Shown here piece by piece: positions 47,828 through 59,582 of a stretch of 64,000 bases of DNA. Position 1 is the stretch's first letter, and each line of letters begins with the position of its first letter. Both the position numbers and the translations under genes were made by a program. This DNA comes from Ditylenchus dipsaci. Taxonomy: Eukaryota; Nematoda; Chromadorea; Rhabditida; Anguinidae. The stretch spans positions 1 to 64,000 of the forward strand of contig SADC01000464.1 of the NCBI GenBank assembly GCA_004194705.1, given 5' to 3'. A model generated the notes under the pieces. That model was not told where the DNA came from, made no database searches, and saw nothing but the letters and a program-made list of their open reading frames with translations.

Positions 47828-50800
47828 ATGCTTTATCGCAGTGGTATAGTTCTCGCTTTATATTTTTGTATACTTTCTGCCACTGAACTTTATGAAGAAA
47901 GCTTGATTATAAAGCCGTTGAAGGAGCAGGATGTCTTGAGCCTGTTCAATTCACCATACAAGCCGAATCTCCTGCGTGTAAATAACATTTTTTAAATTTT
48001 TGCGTTCACTTATAAATGCTTTAGCAAATGAAGATTCCTCATTGTTTGTGCCCTGGCTCCTCCGCACTCTCTTCAAGGAATATTCCATTGAGCACTTCCA
48101 GTTGTCTTTGACTCAAGGCTTTTGGCGATCTAACTTTGGGGAGCTCAACCTGCTGTGGAAGCTCCTACCGGCACTTATCTTCTGGTCAAATTTGCAGGAG
48201 ACAACAGGTACGCTATCTAGATGTTCTATTATTTGTCCATACACAGTCAACTTTTCATTAGCGTATACTCTCTAATTGGTGCACAGGGTGATTCAAAATT
48301 ACGTTAACATTTAAAAAACAATCGGTCGGCGTAACCCCGCTGCGGCTCGTTTTCGAATTTTTGGGTGGCAACCCCCTGAAAAGTACCCAATAAAGCCATT
48401 GTAAGACAGTAAAACAGACTTTATTCACTCACAAGCACAAAAAATTGTAAACAAGACAACAGAAACGATAACTATAACGGATTCTTGGTAGCGCAAGTTT
48501 CTTTGAATCGACGAACCACATTGCTAACTGTTTGCCTTGCCACTACGAACAGCTGCTTGATTCGCGAAAAAACCCGGAACCTCAATGGCGAAGATGGACG
48601 AAAACTCCGCGTAGCTCTTCTTTCTGACTGCAGTCATATCTGAAAAATTGATAGCAATAAATTCGATGAACTGACCTCGAGCGTAAACTTGAAATATTAA
48701 AAGAGAACAAAAGAAATAAATGCAATAAATAAACTCGAGGATCGAAAAGAAAATTGGACAAAAGTGAGAAAACAAGCAACAAAAACAGGCATACCAAACA
48801 AACATCTAAATAAGGAAAACTAAAATTTTAAGAAAAATATTGAATTTGAAAATGTTAACGTAATTTTGAATCACCCTGTACATATAATAATACCGATCAC
48901 TTTGGTCTTTTTTTCATAAAAAAACCTTTAGAAGCTCAAATCTTTTTTTATTTTTAGTTGAAATTTCAGTTAAAATATTTTTTGCTTCACTCGATAAAAT
49001 GACCTTTCCTTCAAAATGGTCAAAATGTTCTTTTTTGACCAAATTTCTTTTTTTTTTTAATTTTTGAGATGGCAGCCCTGTCTAACTAGTTAGTTGGCTG
49101 TAGTAGACTAGGCCTGACTTTGCGATTTTACATCTTAAGGCGCGTTAACCTGTACCCGTGTCTAATTAGAGGGATCGACGGTATAGAGTGTTAGCTCCTC
49201 GCCCATAGCCCTTCATATGGTGTTTCTTTCACCGGATACTATCCCCAAGAGGGATATTCCAGTTGAGTAGAGGCTCTTACGAGCTTCGGCTGCACGCCAC
49301 TGGTCTGTGTTCACCAGCTTTGTAGGTCGTGCACTCTGACTGGGGTCGGACTGGAGGTGTGTGATCTTGTATCAACTAACTCGCTTTTGGTCAAAAGGCT
49401 TGCCCAGTCGAGCTTCTACAATGAGTGCAATGTAGAGTGCGATGTAAATTGAAATAAACGCCTGTAAATTTTTTTCTCGGCCTAACTTTTTTTTCTGTTG
49501 GTACCATTTTGTAGCTCAGATGCAGGGCTACGCAATTAACAAAAGTTCAGCCACATGTCGCTGAAATTTTTTGATAAAAATGCGTTTATTTGCACTCTAC
49601 ATTGCACTCATTTAGTGAGATGTAGAGTGCGATGTAGAGTGCAAATAAACGCATTTTTATCAAAACTTTTTCAGCGATATGTAGCTGGAAAAATTTTATT
49701 TTTGTAGCCCTAAATCTCAGCTACAAAATGGTACAAACAAAAAAAAAGTTCGGCCGAGAAAAAAATCTACAGCCGTTCCCGCCCAAACAAGTAAAAAGAA
49801 ATCGCTCACTCATTGGGGACTAAGCTTTAGACCAGAGGAAATAGATTGGGTCTCAATTTTTTGTTTTATTTAACTTCCAGGCTTTCTACGAAACGCAGAT
49901 TTTTGGTTCGAGTTGATCCGCTGTACTTTCTTTTCAGCAGCTGAAATATTTGATGGGAAGTTGCAAGAGCAGAAACTTTTTTTTCTAGTTATATCAACCC
50001 GTCCTTTTAGTTTGGATGAGCGATGGTCTAACCTTTTGCACCAGCTCAATGGCATCTTCTGCACTTCTATTCTCAAGATGAATCCTATCCTCACTTCTTC
50101 CCCCACTTTATTCCACAGCCAAGCAGTGGCAACTGGCGTTATGGACAGCTAAGTCAGGAATCGGTTTGTTCGGAGAACCTCAAATCGTGGAAAAAGTTTT
50201 TGCCATGCAAAGAGGTAAGTTTTTCTGATTTTTGCAATTTTTTATTTATGATTTTAGTTTTTAGAAAGGACTGGTTTCATTGCTGGAGCCTAGACAACTG
50301 CTCTCCTCCAACTTCCACTCCATTTCCATCGGTGCAGAGAGACAGGTGAGTGGGAACTTCATCAAGTGGAATCTTCAGTTCTTGGCCAAAACTGTGCATC
50401 CGACAAAAAAACAGGATACTGAAGGTGATTATTGCTTAAACTTTCTTGCCAAATAAATGATTTATCAGTTGTAGGCCTTTCTGTTTCTGGGATGTTTGGC
50501 AGAGAGATCACAAGCAAGTGTCCTGTGGCTAGCTTCTCTAATGTGCATTTACATGATAAGGAGAAAAGCAATCATGTTTTGAGGTAATCATTTCAGTCTT
50601 GGCTGTATTTAACCGTTTAAAAATGTGCCGAAAATATTTTAAAACATTTTTGGCAAAAAATGTAGAGATAACTGAACTAAATATTACCTAAATATCAAGG
50701 GCAGACACGGTATTGGTATACGGTAGTGGTATTCGCTACTACCACCAACAGTTTTTAAGGAACCATTCTAGACTAGACCTTTGGCAGGGCTCCGAGCTTG

Positions 50801-51502
50801 TTCAGTTTGACCCAGGCCAGCTTGCCAAGGGTACAGCCGCCGACTTGGTTGCTTCGTGTCTAGCTCTGCTAACCACCCAAGCATGTACAAACAGTAAAAG
50901 TTATTCGGCTATATTCTATGTATGGGAATTTCCCATTGCCGTCCTTATTCTATAATTCTCCCTCTAATTTTGGCATATTTAGCGTGCACACCTTCACCAA
51001 GAGTCTTTCGCAATCAGGTGGCACGTTGAGCACCAGGATTGAAAACACCCAACCAAAAAGCCTGCAAGTGAACTTCATGCAGATGGTGCCCTGGCAACTG
51101 CGTCTCTTCCTGCACACCCTCCAATTCAGTTGTTTATACCAGAAGCACTGGTTGGTGCAATCCATCCATAAGAGTCACTATTCCCTCGCCAAAGACATGC
51201 AACGTCCCCTGCTGCTGGAGTTAAGTGTGGAAGTGCCTGCCGATGCCGTCTGCAGACTGGAGGTGGACTATCAAACCGCCTTCCTCAAAATTACCGAATA
51301 TCCCGCAGATGCTAACAGCGGAGTGTATGTACCAGGTCCTGTGTTGACTGATTTAAATGGAGGGGTGGTGGTGCATGGAGAGCCAGTGCTGGTTCTGCTG
51401 CCAGTCCCTGACTTTAGCATGCCTTTCAATGTGCTCTGTCTGGTGTGCACCTCCATCGCTATCTTCTACGGCAATGTGCTTACCACTACCACTAAACTGT
51501 GA
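47828..51502 (+). CDS. PIGT: GPI transamidase subunit PIG-T (Gpi16)
   Basis: PIG-T is the ER-membrane subunit that stabilises the complex attaching GPI anchors. Exon 1 (47828-47975) starts with the signal peptide MLYRSGIVLALYFCILSA. Exon 2 (48025-48207) has the family's SLTQGFWRSN. Exon 50011-50213 has WSNLLHQLNGIFCTSI and, after a frame slip, VCSENLKSWKKFLPC. Further exons are 50265-50424 and 50475-50583 (MFGREITSKCPVASFSNV). The last exon, 50983-51502, has VPWQLRLFLHTL, EYPADANSGVYVPGPVL, LLPVPDFSMPFNVLCL and a C-terminal membrane span. The 1.8-kb second intron holds a Tc1-like element and a palindrome. A stretch at 50740-50895 (WQGSELVQFDPGQLAKG) is open but does not resemble PIG-T. A few one-base slips occur. 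Confidence 0.92.
48284..48878 (-). mobile_element. Tc1/mariner-like element in a PIG-T intron
   Basis: The inverted ends CAGGGTGATTCAAAATTACG are exact at both sides, with TA at the right flank and CA at the left. The minus strand encodes only the transposase N-terminus: SYAEFSSIFAIEVPGFFANQ and QTVSNVVRRFKET. It is internally deleted and non-autonomous. It is spliced out with the intron. Confidence 0.8.
49430..49770. repeat. Palindrome with TGTAGAGTGC words in PIG-T intron
   Basis: The arms contain GAGTGCGATGTAGAGTGCAA and AGCTACAAAATGGTAC, mirrored about 49600. The preceding stretch 49100-49400 is GC-richer, but I recognise nothing in it. Confidence 0.6.
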
Positions 51503-51849
51503 GTTCATAGTTGTGCTGATTCAAGACTTTCAGGGAGGAAAAAACCGCGAAAAAACGCTTCTTTCGAATCGCTTGAAATCGATTAATTATAAAAGTTTTT
51601 TTGGAACTTGCTCTAACCGAAGGTTCCCAGCGAATGAAGATAGTCTGGGCGTTATAGTAAAACTTTATTTAATTTGACGTAAAAGTACCAAGTAAATTTA
51701 ATAAAAAAATTAATGAAAACAAAGGACTTTTACAGCTTGTACTGAACCTGTTTTTTTTGATGATCCCCAGGATAGTTACCACTCAAATCATAGCTGTTCT
51801 CTCTGACTATAAAACGGGTAGTAACTTGCCTGGGGTAATGCACAAAAAG

Positions 51850-53277
51850 TAGAGATAGGAACAGGACGTGATTCCGTCCTTTTGCATCAAAATTTGACCA
51901 AAGTCCTGTCCCAGTATCCCACGAGGTCTTTTTCAAAAATCCCAGTCCCGGTCCTGGTTTTGGCACTAATATAGTTCCCCCATAGTCGGATTTTTTTGAA
52001 AAATGAACCAAAATCACCTCCATAGCTCATTTTTCTGCTCAAGACGACAAAAGAAACATTTATAAACACTTTCTGATAAAAAATTAAGATTATGTCGAAA
52101 ATTAGCTCCCACCATCGAGCAGTAGGCACTTGCAGACCATCCACCCCTCAGGCGTGGATGGTCATTTAAGGCACTTTTCACTGAATTTTAGCCTTTTTGA
52201 ATCAAATGAAATGTTTTTTCATGCATCCAGAGTCACTTTCCCGAGTAGCTTTTTTTTGGGGGGGGGGGGGGCGGTATTACTGAGTAGCGTCAAAGTTTTT
52301 ATAAATGTTTATTTGTATCATGTTGAGCAAAAAATGAGTTCGGAAGATGATTTTGAGTCACTTTTAAAGAAGTCTGCGTATGGGGAGAACTATAAAAAAT
52401 AGCTGGTTTTCTCTTATTATGGACCGGGATTTACGTTTAACAAAATAATGGCCAGCGACCGCTTGGGACAATTCAAATTGAGACAATGAAGATTAAGACA
52501 AAATCATCGGTCTTATTCGGTAAACATTTGCCGAATAAGACCGATGATTTTGTCTCAATCGTCATTGTCTCAATCTCTTATCAAGTTCGTATCAAGCTCT
52601 TATCAAGCTCTGATACTTTTCGGGTCACTTTCGGGACCTTATAATCTGTCCATTTAGTCTACAAAATAACTAGGATTTTTAACTTTTCTGCAATTTAGGC
52701 GCTTTCAATACACCGTATATCTTCTAATAAGGACCCATGGGGCCTTTTTTACACACCTCTTTGGAGGTGGAGCCTTTTTAGAAGGGGGCCTTAATTGAAG
52801 GTGGGTCTCTCAAGCCCCTGCGCCCCGAAGGGTGCGCATGGGGCTTGAGAGTTAGAGATGCGCGCGCACTTACCTTAGACCTAATTCCGAGAAGTACTCT
52901 TTATCAAAAAATGCATATAGAGTCTCGTTTTGCATAGACCCAGTGACCAAAGCGTGGTAGAATACCTTAAACAGGTTGAATTACGTTGGTACCCCAAGGC
53001 AAAATGTCAAACTGCGGCCGAACAATTTTTCTTCAAAAATCGACTTTTTATGTGACAAAGTGTTGAAAAACAACCTTTTATCGTTTTTAGCGTATAAGAA
53101 TTACTTAGGGGACAATTGAACATGATTTACGAAAAATGAAAAAATGCGGCTCCAACCTCCTCCGACTAAATGAGTTGCAGATCCCGTTGGTTAGGCTCAC
53201 AAAATCCCGGTCCCGGTCTCAATCTAAGTCGAAAATCCCGTCGCAGAATCCCGTTGCGTGCCATGTTTCTGTCTCTA
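51850..53277. mobile_element. hAT-type composite element downstream of PIG-T
   Basis: The perfect duplication ACAAAAAG is at 51842-51849 and 53278-53285. The ends are TAGAGATAGGAACAGG and the complement of CATGTTTCTGTCTCTA. Subterminal words are CCCGGTCC/CCTGGTT. Nested inside are a palindrome at 51985-52385, a hairpin at 52485-52576 (arms with AAGACCGATGATTTTGTC) and a CTACCGCATAAA-family copy at 52803-52960. No transposase. Confidence 0.85.
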
Positions 53278-53285
53278 ACAAAAAG

Positions 53286-54310
53286 TATGTCAAAAAAATG
53301 CCACAAACACGATTTTAAACCATAGGTGCTTTCAAAGGGCCTTGTTTTTATCAAAGACGGTGAATTTACTAGTTTACTCTAAAGCAGTAGTATTCTTAAA
53401 TATATACTTTATTTTTTTGTAGGATGAAAGCAGAAATTAAGAAAGAAAGAGGAGGGGCAAAGAAGCTAAAGCTGCAAATAATAAAAGAGAAAATGATTGC
53501 CTTTTTTGGATCATGATTACCAAGTTCAAAAAGAAAAAGGCAGAAAAAGTGGAATGATGATCTAAATATATTCTAAATTAATTTAATGTGCGGGTCAATT
53601 GACGTGTATTTTTTATAAATATTTATGCTAATAAAGAAAATTCGGCTCTATCCTAATATATCTGGTATTATTTTCTTTAACACTGAAAAGACGGAGTGTA
53701 CTAACAAGGGAACCTTTTTAGGTGTTACGCGGGGATCAATATCACATGGTGATTTTTTTTAACCAAACTTACACATTTATAGTGAGAGTAAAGAATCTCA
53801 TCCGATAGCTATTCATGTCTTTTATAACTCGAGAATCAGTACCCCCTATATTACTGAAAAGCCATGATACGGATATCATGGTTTAACTAGAGTATAGATT
53901 ACTCTCCTACAAATTTAATTTGTTGTAAGGACCGACCACCCGTAAAATCATGATTATTGACCCCTAAATAGGCACGGAAACACTTGGTTTTCAAAAAATA
54001 AAAATTTTTGTGCTAGCCTTGGCCTACCAAGGCAAAAAGCGGGAAATAGTCAAGAAAAATCTTTTTTAAATTAGTGCCAAGACAATTTGACCATGTTTTT
54101 CAGCATGACCATGGCAAAAAGAACATTTATGCATTTTTATGAAAAGTTCAAAATAAGCGGTTTTTCGACTAAAAAATTCTGTATGAACATTCGTAAATTG
54201 CTTTCGAGTAGTCGATTTCATCAGTAAGGCCTCATGATTTTTGCATTATTCTTGATGTTTAAGGGCTTGTGTGATTTTCTAGCCAAAATTTAGTAAAAGT
54301 GAGAAAAATT
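53286..54310. other. Spacer with possible lysine-rich exon
   Basis: Around 53423-53560, after TTTTTTTGTAG, a lysine-rich frame reads MKAEIKKERGGAKKLKLQ, with AATAAAG at 53632. It could be the last exon of an unseen gene, but it has no upstream support. The rest is AT-rich without features. Confidence 0.3.
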
Positions 54311-54315
54311 AAAAA

Positions 54316-54396
54316 AGCCAGCTACCAGGTGGATTCGAACCGAAGAAGATACGAGCACCCGACGCAGTGATCTCACCCACTTCACTACGCATCCCA
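54316..54396 (-). other. tRNA-like sequence, not a functional tRNA
   Basis: The minus strand starts GGGATGCGTAGTGAAGTGGG (A-box-like) and ends with an exact B box GGTTCGAATCC. The 3' side does not pair with the 5' acceptor side, so it is a decayed tRNA or SINE-like promoter. Confidence 0.55.
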
Positions 54397-54654
54397 ATTA
54401 TATGTTAGTCCTACTTTAGTTATATATTCAAGGTAAAGAAGGTGGGGTGGTTTGCGATGGTTTGGGATGCTTAGGAGTAGTGCGGACACAATCTAAAAAA
54501 ATTCAAAAAATAAAAATAGAAAATCTGTTTTGGCCCCCCTGTTGTTTGAAAAAAAGTTTCATTTTGGGGAAACGTATATGCACCAAATTTAGTGTGAAAA
54601 CCTGCTGATTTCAATGTGGCTATTTTTTCAGTCTGGTAATTTGAAAGTCGCTAT

Positions 54655-54800
54655 TAGGAAAACCGGCTTTTTGAAATTTCCTATTTTAAAAACCGTTGTT
54701 TTTTGAAAACCGTTGCATTTTGAAAACCGTCTATTTTGAAAACCGTCATATTTTGAAAAGCCGATCTAGTTTGAAAAACGTCTTTTTCGCAAAACCCCTA
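54655..54800. repeat. Tandem words TTTTGAAAACCGT
   Basis: Six to seven imperfect copies of a word of about 18-20 bases. Resembles one arm of a foldback element; I did not find the other arm. Confidence 0.6.
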
Positions 54801-54933
54801 TTTTGTAATGTCGATACCGACGGCGTTGAGAGAGTTCAGCGAGACTTTCCAATTTCGAGGATTCGAGTTCAGCAAAGTCGATTTACTTGAGAAACTGCAC
54901 TTAAACCAAAACTCATCCACACAAAATTTTTAA

Positions 54934-55350
54934 AGGGCCATGGCCATACCTGCACGCTCGAAAAAATCGGCGCCGGGCGCCGACTCGGGCGCCGGCGCCG
55001 CCGCAGGCGTCACTTGAAAGCGCCGGATCGTCGCCGGCGCGCCTTGAAAATTTACGCTGGCGCCGGCGCCATCCTGTCGCCGGCACTCCAAAAGAGGCGG
55101 CGCTGGGGTGTATGATATGTGTTTATCGTATAAATTTTTGTTTGTTGTCAGCATGGTATGAGAAAAATACTGAAAAAAACACTGTTGAAGCTTTATATTG
55201 TCAACAAATTATTAAAAAAAATCTAGTGCTGCGGCGGGTTCGAAAACTTGGCGCCGGCGCCGCTACATATAGGGCGCCGGGCGCCGCCGCCGGCACCCGA
55301 AAGTGGTCAAATTTTGCCTGGCGCCCGTGCAGATATGGCCATTGCCTAGG
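54934..55350. mobile_element. Foldback element with GGCGCC arms
   Basis: TTAA at 54930-54933, then AGGGCCATGGCCATACC. The right side reads CGTGCAGATATGGCCATTGCC without TTAA. Inner arms are GGCGCCGGCGCC words at 54967-55105 and 55248-55330. GC content is extreme compared with the window. Confidence 0.65.
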
Positions 55351-55379
55351 TTTTTGGTCACGCTTTCTAAATTGTCACC

Positions 55380-55565
55380 CGCCAATTCAAAATTTTCGCC
55401 AAATCATTGAATTTTTCTACGGATTTTTCAACTTGGTTTCTAACAAAACAAGGCCTAGAATTTTATTTTAGGTATAGTTGTGTCAGAAACCAAGTTAGAA
55501 AATCCGTACAGAAGTTCAATGATTAGGCGAAAATTTTTTAATTGGCCGGCGACAACCGTTTTTCA
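55380..55565. repeat. CAACTTGGTTTCTAAC palindrome
   Basis: A fifth copy of the core found in the TTAA MITEs, with CCGCCAATTCAAAATTTTCG ends. The TTAA flanks are lost. Confidence 0.6.
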
Positions 55566-55569
55566 GAGA

Positions 55570-56130
55570 CGGCAACGTTTGGCTCGTTTGCGAGTGAGCA
55601 GCTCGCGCCCCTTTAGCACGCGAGCTGCTCGCTCGCCAAATAGCTAACTTGGCAAGCCGTATGGCTCGCGAGCCATATGACTCGCCAAGTTAAAGAACAA
55701 AGTGGCAAGAGCTTCTTAGCTCGCGAGCCATTTGGCTCACATCTATAATAAGCGTATGGTTCGGCTCACGTAAAATAGTGTTAGTTGAAACAAAGCCCAA
55801 ATCTTGTTTATTTTTTTCATTTTTCCAATTTTTTGACTGCTTTTATTTGCATACATTAGCTAGTAATACTTTATTTGTCTTTTTCCATGTATTTAACAAT
55901 AAATCGACGTTCAAAACTCACATAAAAGCGCGAGCCGAACCATTTGTTTTTATTTGCGAGCCATGGCTCGTATGGTTTTGGCTCGCGTTCGGCTTGCTTA
56001 AAAAAACAAGTACGCGAGCCAATTGGCTCGCATGTATAAATAAAGGCGAGCCATATGGCTCGAACCCATATGGCTCGCTAGGACATGCGATTTTAGGTCT
56101 TGCGTTTGGCTCGCGCGAGCCAAATGGACA
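55570..56130. repeat. Foldback array of GGCTCGCGAGCC words
   Basis: Outer words are GAGCAGCTCGCG and ATGGCTCGCGAGCCATATG. Arms lie at 55575-55770 and 55925-56130, with an AT-rich centre. Confidence 0.7.
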
Positions 56131-56149
56131 ACACTGGTTAACTGTGTCA

Positions 56150-57470
56150 AAACAGGGCAAACATTTTTCTTGCCGGAAAAAGACTTCTTTTTGCAGGGAA
56201 TTCACTTTTTTTGCCTTAAAAAGACTTTTTTTTGCCGTAGAAATACTCACACAATTATCGAAGCTAATACCTACTTACGATTTAAACCTGCTTTTTTGTC
56301 AAAAAAAATCCACCATTTTTGTTGCTCTATTTTTATATCTTTTAATCTAATGATTCCTGGCTGATTCTCACACAGCCCGGTGCAGCCTAGAACCTTATCC
56401 GAGAAAATGTTGCTACGCAAACAGGAGACTTTTTGAAATGATTCTTACCAGAACAAGCCTTCCCAAGCTACTCACATTTCTAAGGTAATTTTTGTCTGGG
56501 ACATATATTTAGGTAGTCCTTACTTAAGTTTTAGAAGGAAAATTTTTTGGGGGAGGGGTATTTGCTACTAGGGTTGGTGAAGCCAATAAAACACAAAGTA
56601 TAAGGCTTCAAGGTGGAGTTCTTTTATTTTGACACTTATTTGCAGTAAATCGCAAAATTAAGACAGTTTCTGATGATAAAAAACATCATGAAATCATCTG
56701 AATCAATTCATTGATATTTTTAGCCGAAGGACACTATAAGTTCAACTCAATCAATGAAAAAACATAAAGTGCGCACTCCGAGGGAACCGAACTAGCGACA
56801 TTTAGATTAGTTTTAAGTTGAGTTTTAAAGATTTCCATGCGAAACTAGATACGGACAGTAGATATGCCCTCCTATTAAGTAAATATTATGCCACCAGACC
56901 ATCTCGATACCATTACCCAAATAATGGGTTCTGCCATCAAAGAACAATTGCGAATGTTGTTGATCACCCAGGTACCACTACTTGAGTTATACATATTCAA
57001 TACAACTATTAGGACACCTAAACAAGAGTTTTCTCGGTTACTTCAACTACAAGGCGTGAAATATAAATGTAAGCAGAAATTATTTCTGTGTTCGAAAGAC
57101 TATCTGTTGAGAATAAACAATGTTTATAATGAACGCTGGAAAAACCGTCAAAACATAGATAACAGGCAGAAAAGTGGCAAACCAGGTAAATCAGCGGTAA
57201 AATAATTTTAAAAAGTTGCGGCAGAAAAAAAGTGAATTAGCGGCAATAAAAAGTATTTTTACGGCAAAAAAAATAAATTTGCGGGAAATTCATTTGCGGC
57301 AAAAAAAAGTAAACTTGCGGCAGAAAAAAAAGTGATTTGGCGGCAACAAAAAGTATTTCTGCGGCAAAAATAAGTATTTCTACGGCAAATTTTTTTTACG
57401 GCAGAAAAAAGTCTTTTTGGGGCAAAAAAAAGTATTTTTACGGCAAGAAAAAGGTTTTTTTCCATTTTGA
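56150..57470. repeat. Element with GCGGCAAAAAAAGT word arms
   Basis: The left end CAGGGCAAACATTTTTCTTG at 56153 and GCCGGAAAAAGACTT words are mirrored at 57200-57470 as GCGGCAAAAAAAGTATTTTT words ending GGCAAGAAAAAGG. A relative of the right arm is at 60060-60335. The interior includes the duplicated unit 56855-57180. Confidence 0.6.
56855..57180 (+). repeat. Duplicated unit, empty-site copy
   Basis: It matches 59583-60060 without the 192-bp insertion: CCTCCTATTAAGTAAATATT is uninterrupted here. It holds a short open frame (IKEQLRMLLITQVP) with no family that I know. Confidence 0.7.
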
Positions 57471-57639
57471 TTCTGCACCCGACATTTCAGTTTAACACAC
57501 TTAGCTCCTAAATTTTGACTCCTGAACAAAAAAAACACAATTTGTTCTCCAAAACTCGAAAATTGAAACCGAAAAATTTTATAGTTAAAAATGACTTGGA
57601 TTGCCCAGAATCCCACCCGGAATGGCCAGAAGTCCCGAA

Positions 57640-57965
57640 AGTTGGTTTTTCGGGGGTTTACTAAAGGGGGAGTAAAATTTTTCCGAAAATTCGATTGAGC
57701 GGATCAGAATTCCAGTCTGATAGGCTAAATCGCTGAAAATTCCGCCCTGAACTATTCTCAACCCTCTTAAACCATCCTAAGCACTGACTTAGTGGATTAG
57801 CTAGTGGTTCGGATGGTTGAGGGTCATTTAAGATGGTTGAGAATGGTTCAGGGTGGAATTTTGAGTGATTTAGCCCATCGGACTGGAATTCTGAACCGCT
57901 CAATCGAATTTTTACCAAAAGTTTACTCCCCTTTAGTAACCCCCAAAAAACCAACTTTCAGGGGC
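57640..57965. repeat. Palindromic MITE, second copy of 29045-29385
   Basis: The arms carry GGGGGTTTACTAAAGGGGGAG and GAATTCCAGTCTGATAG-type sequence mirrored around 57805. The flanks 57480-57640 and 57970-58050 are themselves mirrored (CCCGGAATGGCCAGAAG-type). Confidence 0.7.
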
Positions 57966-58260
57966 TTCTGGCCATTCCGGGGTGGAATTTTGGGTGATCC
58001 AAGTTATTTTTAACTGTAAATTTCGAATTCCCGCAAAATTTACTGCAATATTTAACCAAAAATTTGAATTTGGTGAGGTAAATGAATAATTTGACGGGGT
58101 AAATGAGTATTTTGCTCAAAATTCAAATTTGGAGGGGTAAAAAATTAATTTGGCGGGGTAAACAATTTGAGCCTTAACACGGAACGGCTGTACTTGAGAA
58201 ACTGTCTTTTGATTATCACAATCACTGTCAAATTAAAGGGGCAACCAGCGCGTTACACGG

Positions 58261-59523
58261 TAGGGTTGGGTAATTCTCCGGAGAAATACTTTCCGGGTAA
58301 TTACCCGAGTAATTACCCGGGTAATTACCGGTAATTACCCGAAAAGCGGAGAAATACTATTTTCTGATACCTAAACCATCTGGATGGTACCCAAACCACC
58401 TGAATGGTACCCAAACCACCTGAATGGTACCCAAACCACCGGTATGGTACCCGATCACCTGGATAGTGCCCAAATCATCTGGATGTTACCCGAAACACCT
58501 ATGGTACGCGAATCTTCTGGACAATACCTAAACCACCTGGATAATACCTAAACCAAAAATTTCTGGCTGAGTAGGGTAGGTGGATTGGATCCCTTTTTTG
58601 GTCCTTTCCCACCCTAATATGGCCCTAAATCCCTTCAAAATGGTCAAAATAGGTATATTTGGGTGGTCCCAAAACTCAATTTTTTATTGACTAGAACACA
58701 AAAATAATGCCTTTTTCGAGCTTCTGAGGCAATTTTAGATCGATATAGGGTGTTTGGAAACACTTTTAAAAAAAATTCATTTGGGGGGGGGGGTGTATAC
58801 TCCGGTAGCGCCGTTTATCCTAATAAAAAGTGAATGGTTAGTGGCGATTGTGATATTTGTCGACCATTTTTGCCATAAAATTTTTTATGAAGGAAGCAAT
58901 TATACTTGTAAAATAAAAACATTCAAAAGATATCAGCATAAAAAAAAGAAGATATCGCAGAAAAATAAAATTATGAAAAAATGTATCAGCTGGGAGTCGA
59001 ACCTTTGACATTAAAAAGAAGACCAGTAGTGTAAAGGAAAAGCGTGGCTCAAGCGGGAAGTGATTCCTGCATTATTAGAAAGTAAACATTGCCTTCCGGC
59101 TCCGACTTTGACGCAATTCTAAAGCAAAAACAGAAAATTAGAACGCTTCATACTTTTATAAGAACCAAACTCCAAGTGTTTCTCCATTCTTTTCGCATCT
59201 GACTGTAGCCAGCATTTCAGAACTTGCCCAAACCGACCACTGTTAGATTCCCATTTGCATTTCTTTCTTCAACTCGATTATAGTAATTCCAATACCAGGA
59301 AAAGGCCTGAATTTGGACATCTAAATTTCCCATCTATAATACGAATAGAGCAGCAGAAAAAAACAGTTTTCAGAAAAAAATTTCGAAGGTCAACTGCATT
59401 GAATACTAAAACATAGTATTTCTCCGATTTTCTTTATGGAGAAATACTTAGTATTTCTCCGGGGTAATTACCCGGGTAATTACCCGGAGAATTCCCCGGG
59501 TAATTACCCATCACTCAACCTTA
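58261..59523. mobile_element. hAT-type element with GGTAATTACCC arms
   Basis: The perfect 8-bp duplication TTACACGG is at 58253-58260 and 59524-59531. The ends TAGGGTTGGGTAATTCTCC and TAATTACCCATCACTCAACC are of the 38171 family. There is a tandem array of TGGTACCCAAACCACC words at 58376-58550. The interior has a C/G-run repeat (58780) and a tRNA-like segment. Confidence 0.88.
58983..59050 (-). other. tRNA-like segment inside the hAT-type element
   Basis: The minus strand has B box AGGTTCGACTCCCAGCTG preceded by CTTTACACTACTGGTC. No complete cloverleaf. Confidence 0.5.
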
Positions 59524-59582
59524 TTACACGGTTAATTTCAAATTTGCAAAAGGCGGGGACCAGCCATATTCAAACGAGAATT

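Noticed and set aside
53423..53650. Lysine-rich terminal exon (ribosomal-protein-like)
   Set aside because: Single short frame with stops close by; no second exon or motif to support a gene call.
54316..54396. Functional tRNA gene on the minus strand
   Set aside because: The acceptor ends do not pair and the anticodon arm is unclear.
55778..56350. Longest open frame in the window (190 codons) at 55778
   Set aside because: It runs through the GGCTCGCGAGCC array and a GCCGGAAAAAG word arm; composition is repeat-driven and the mirrored strand is open too.
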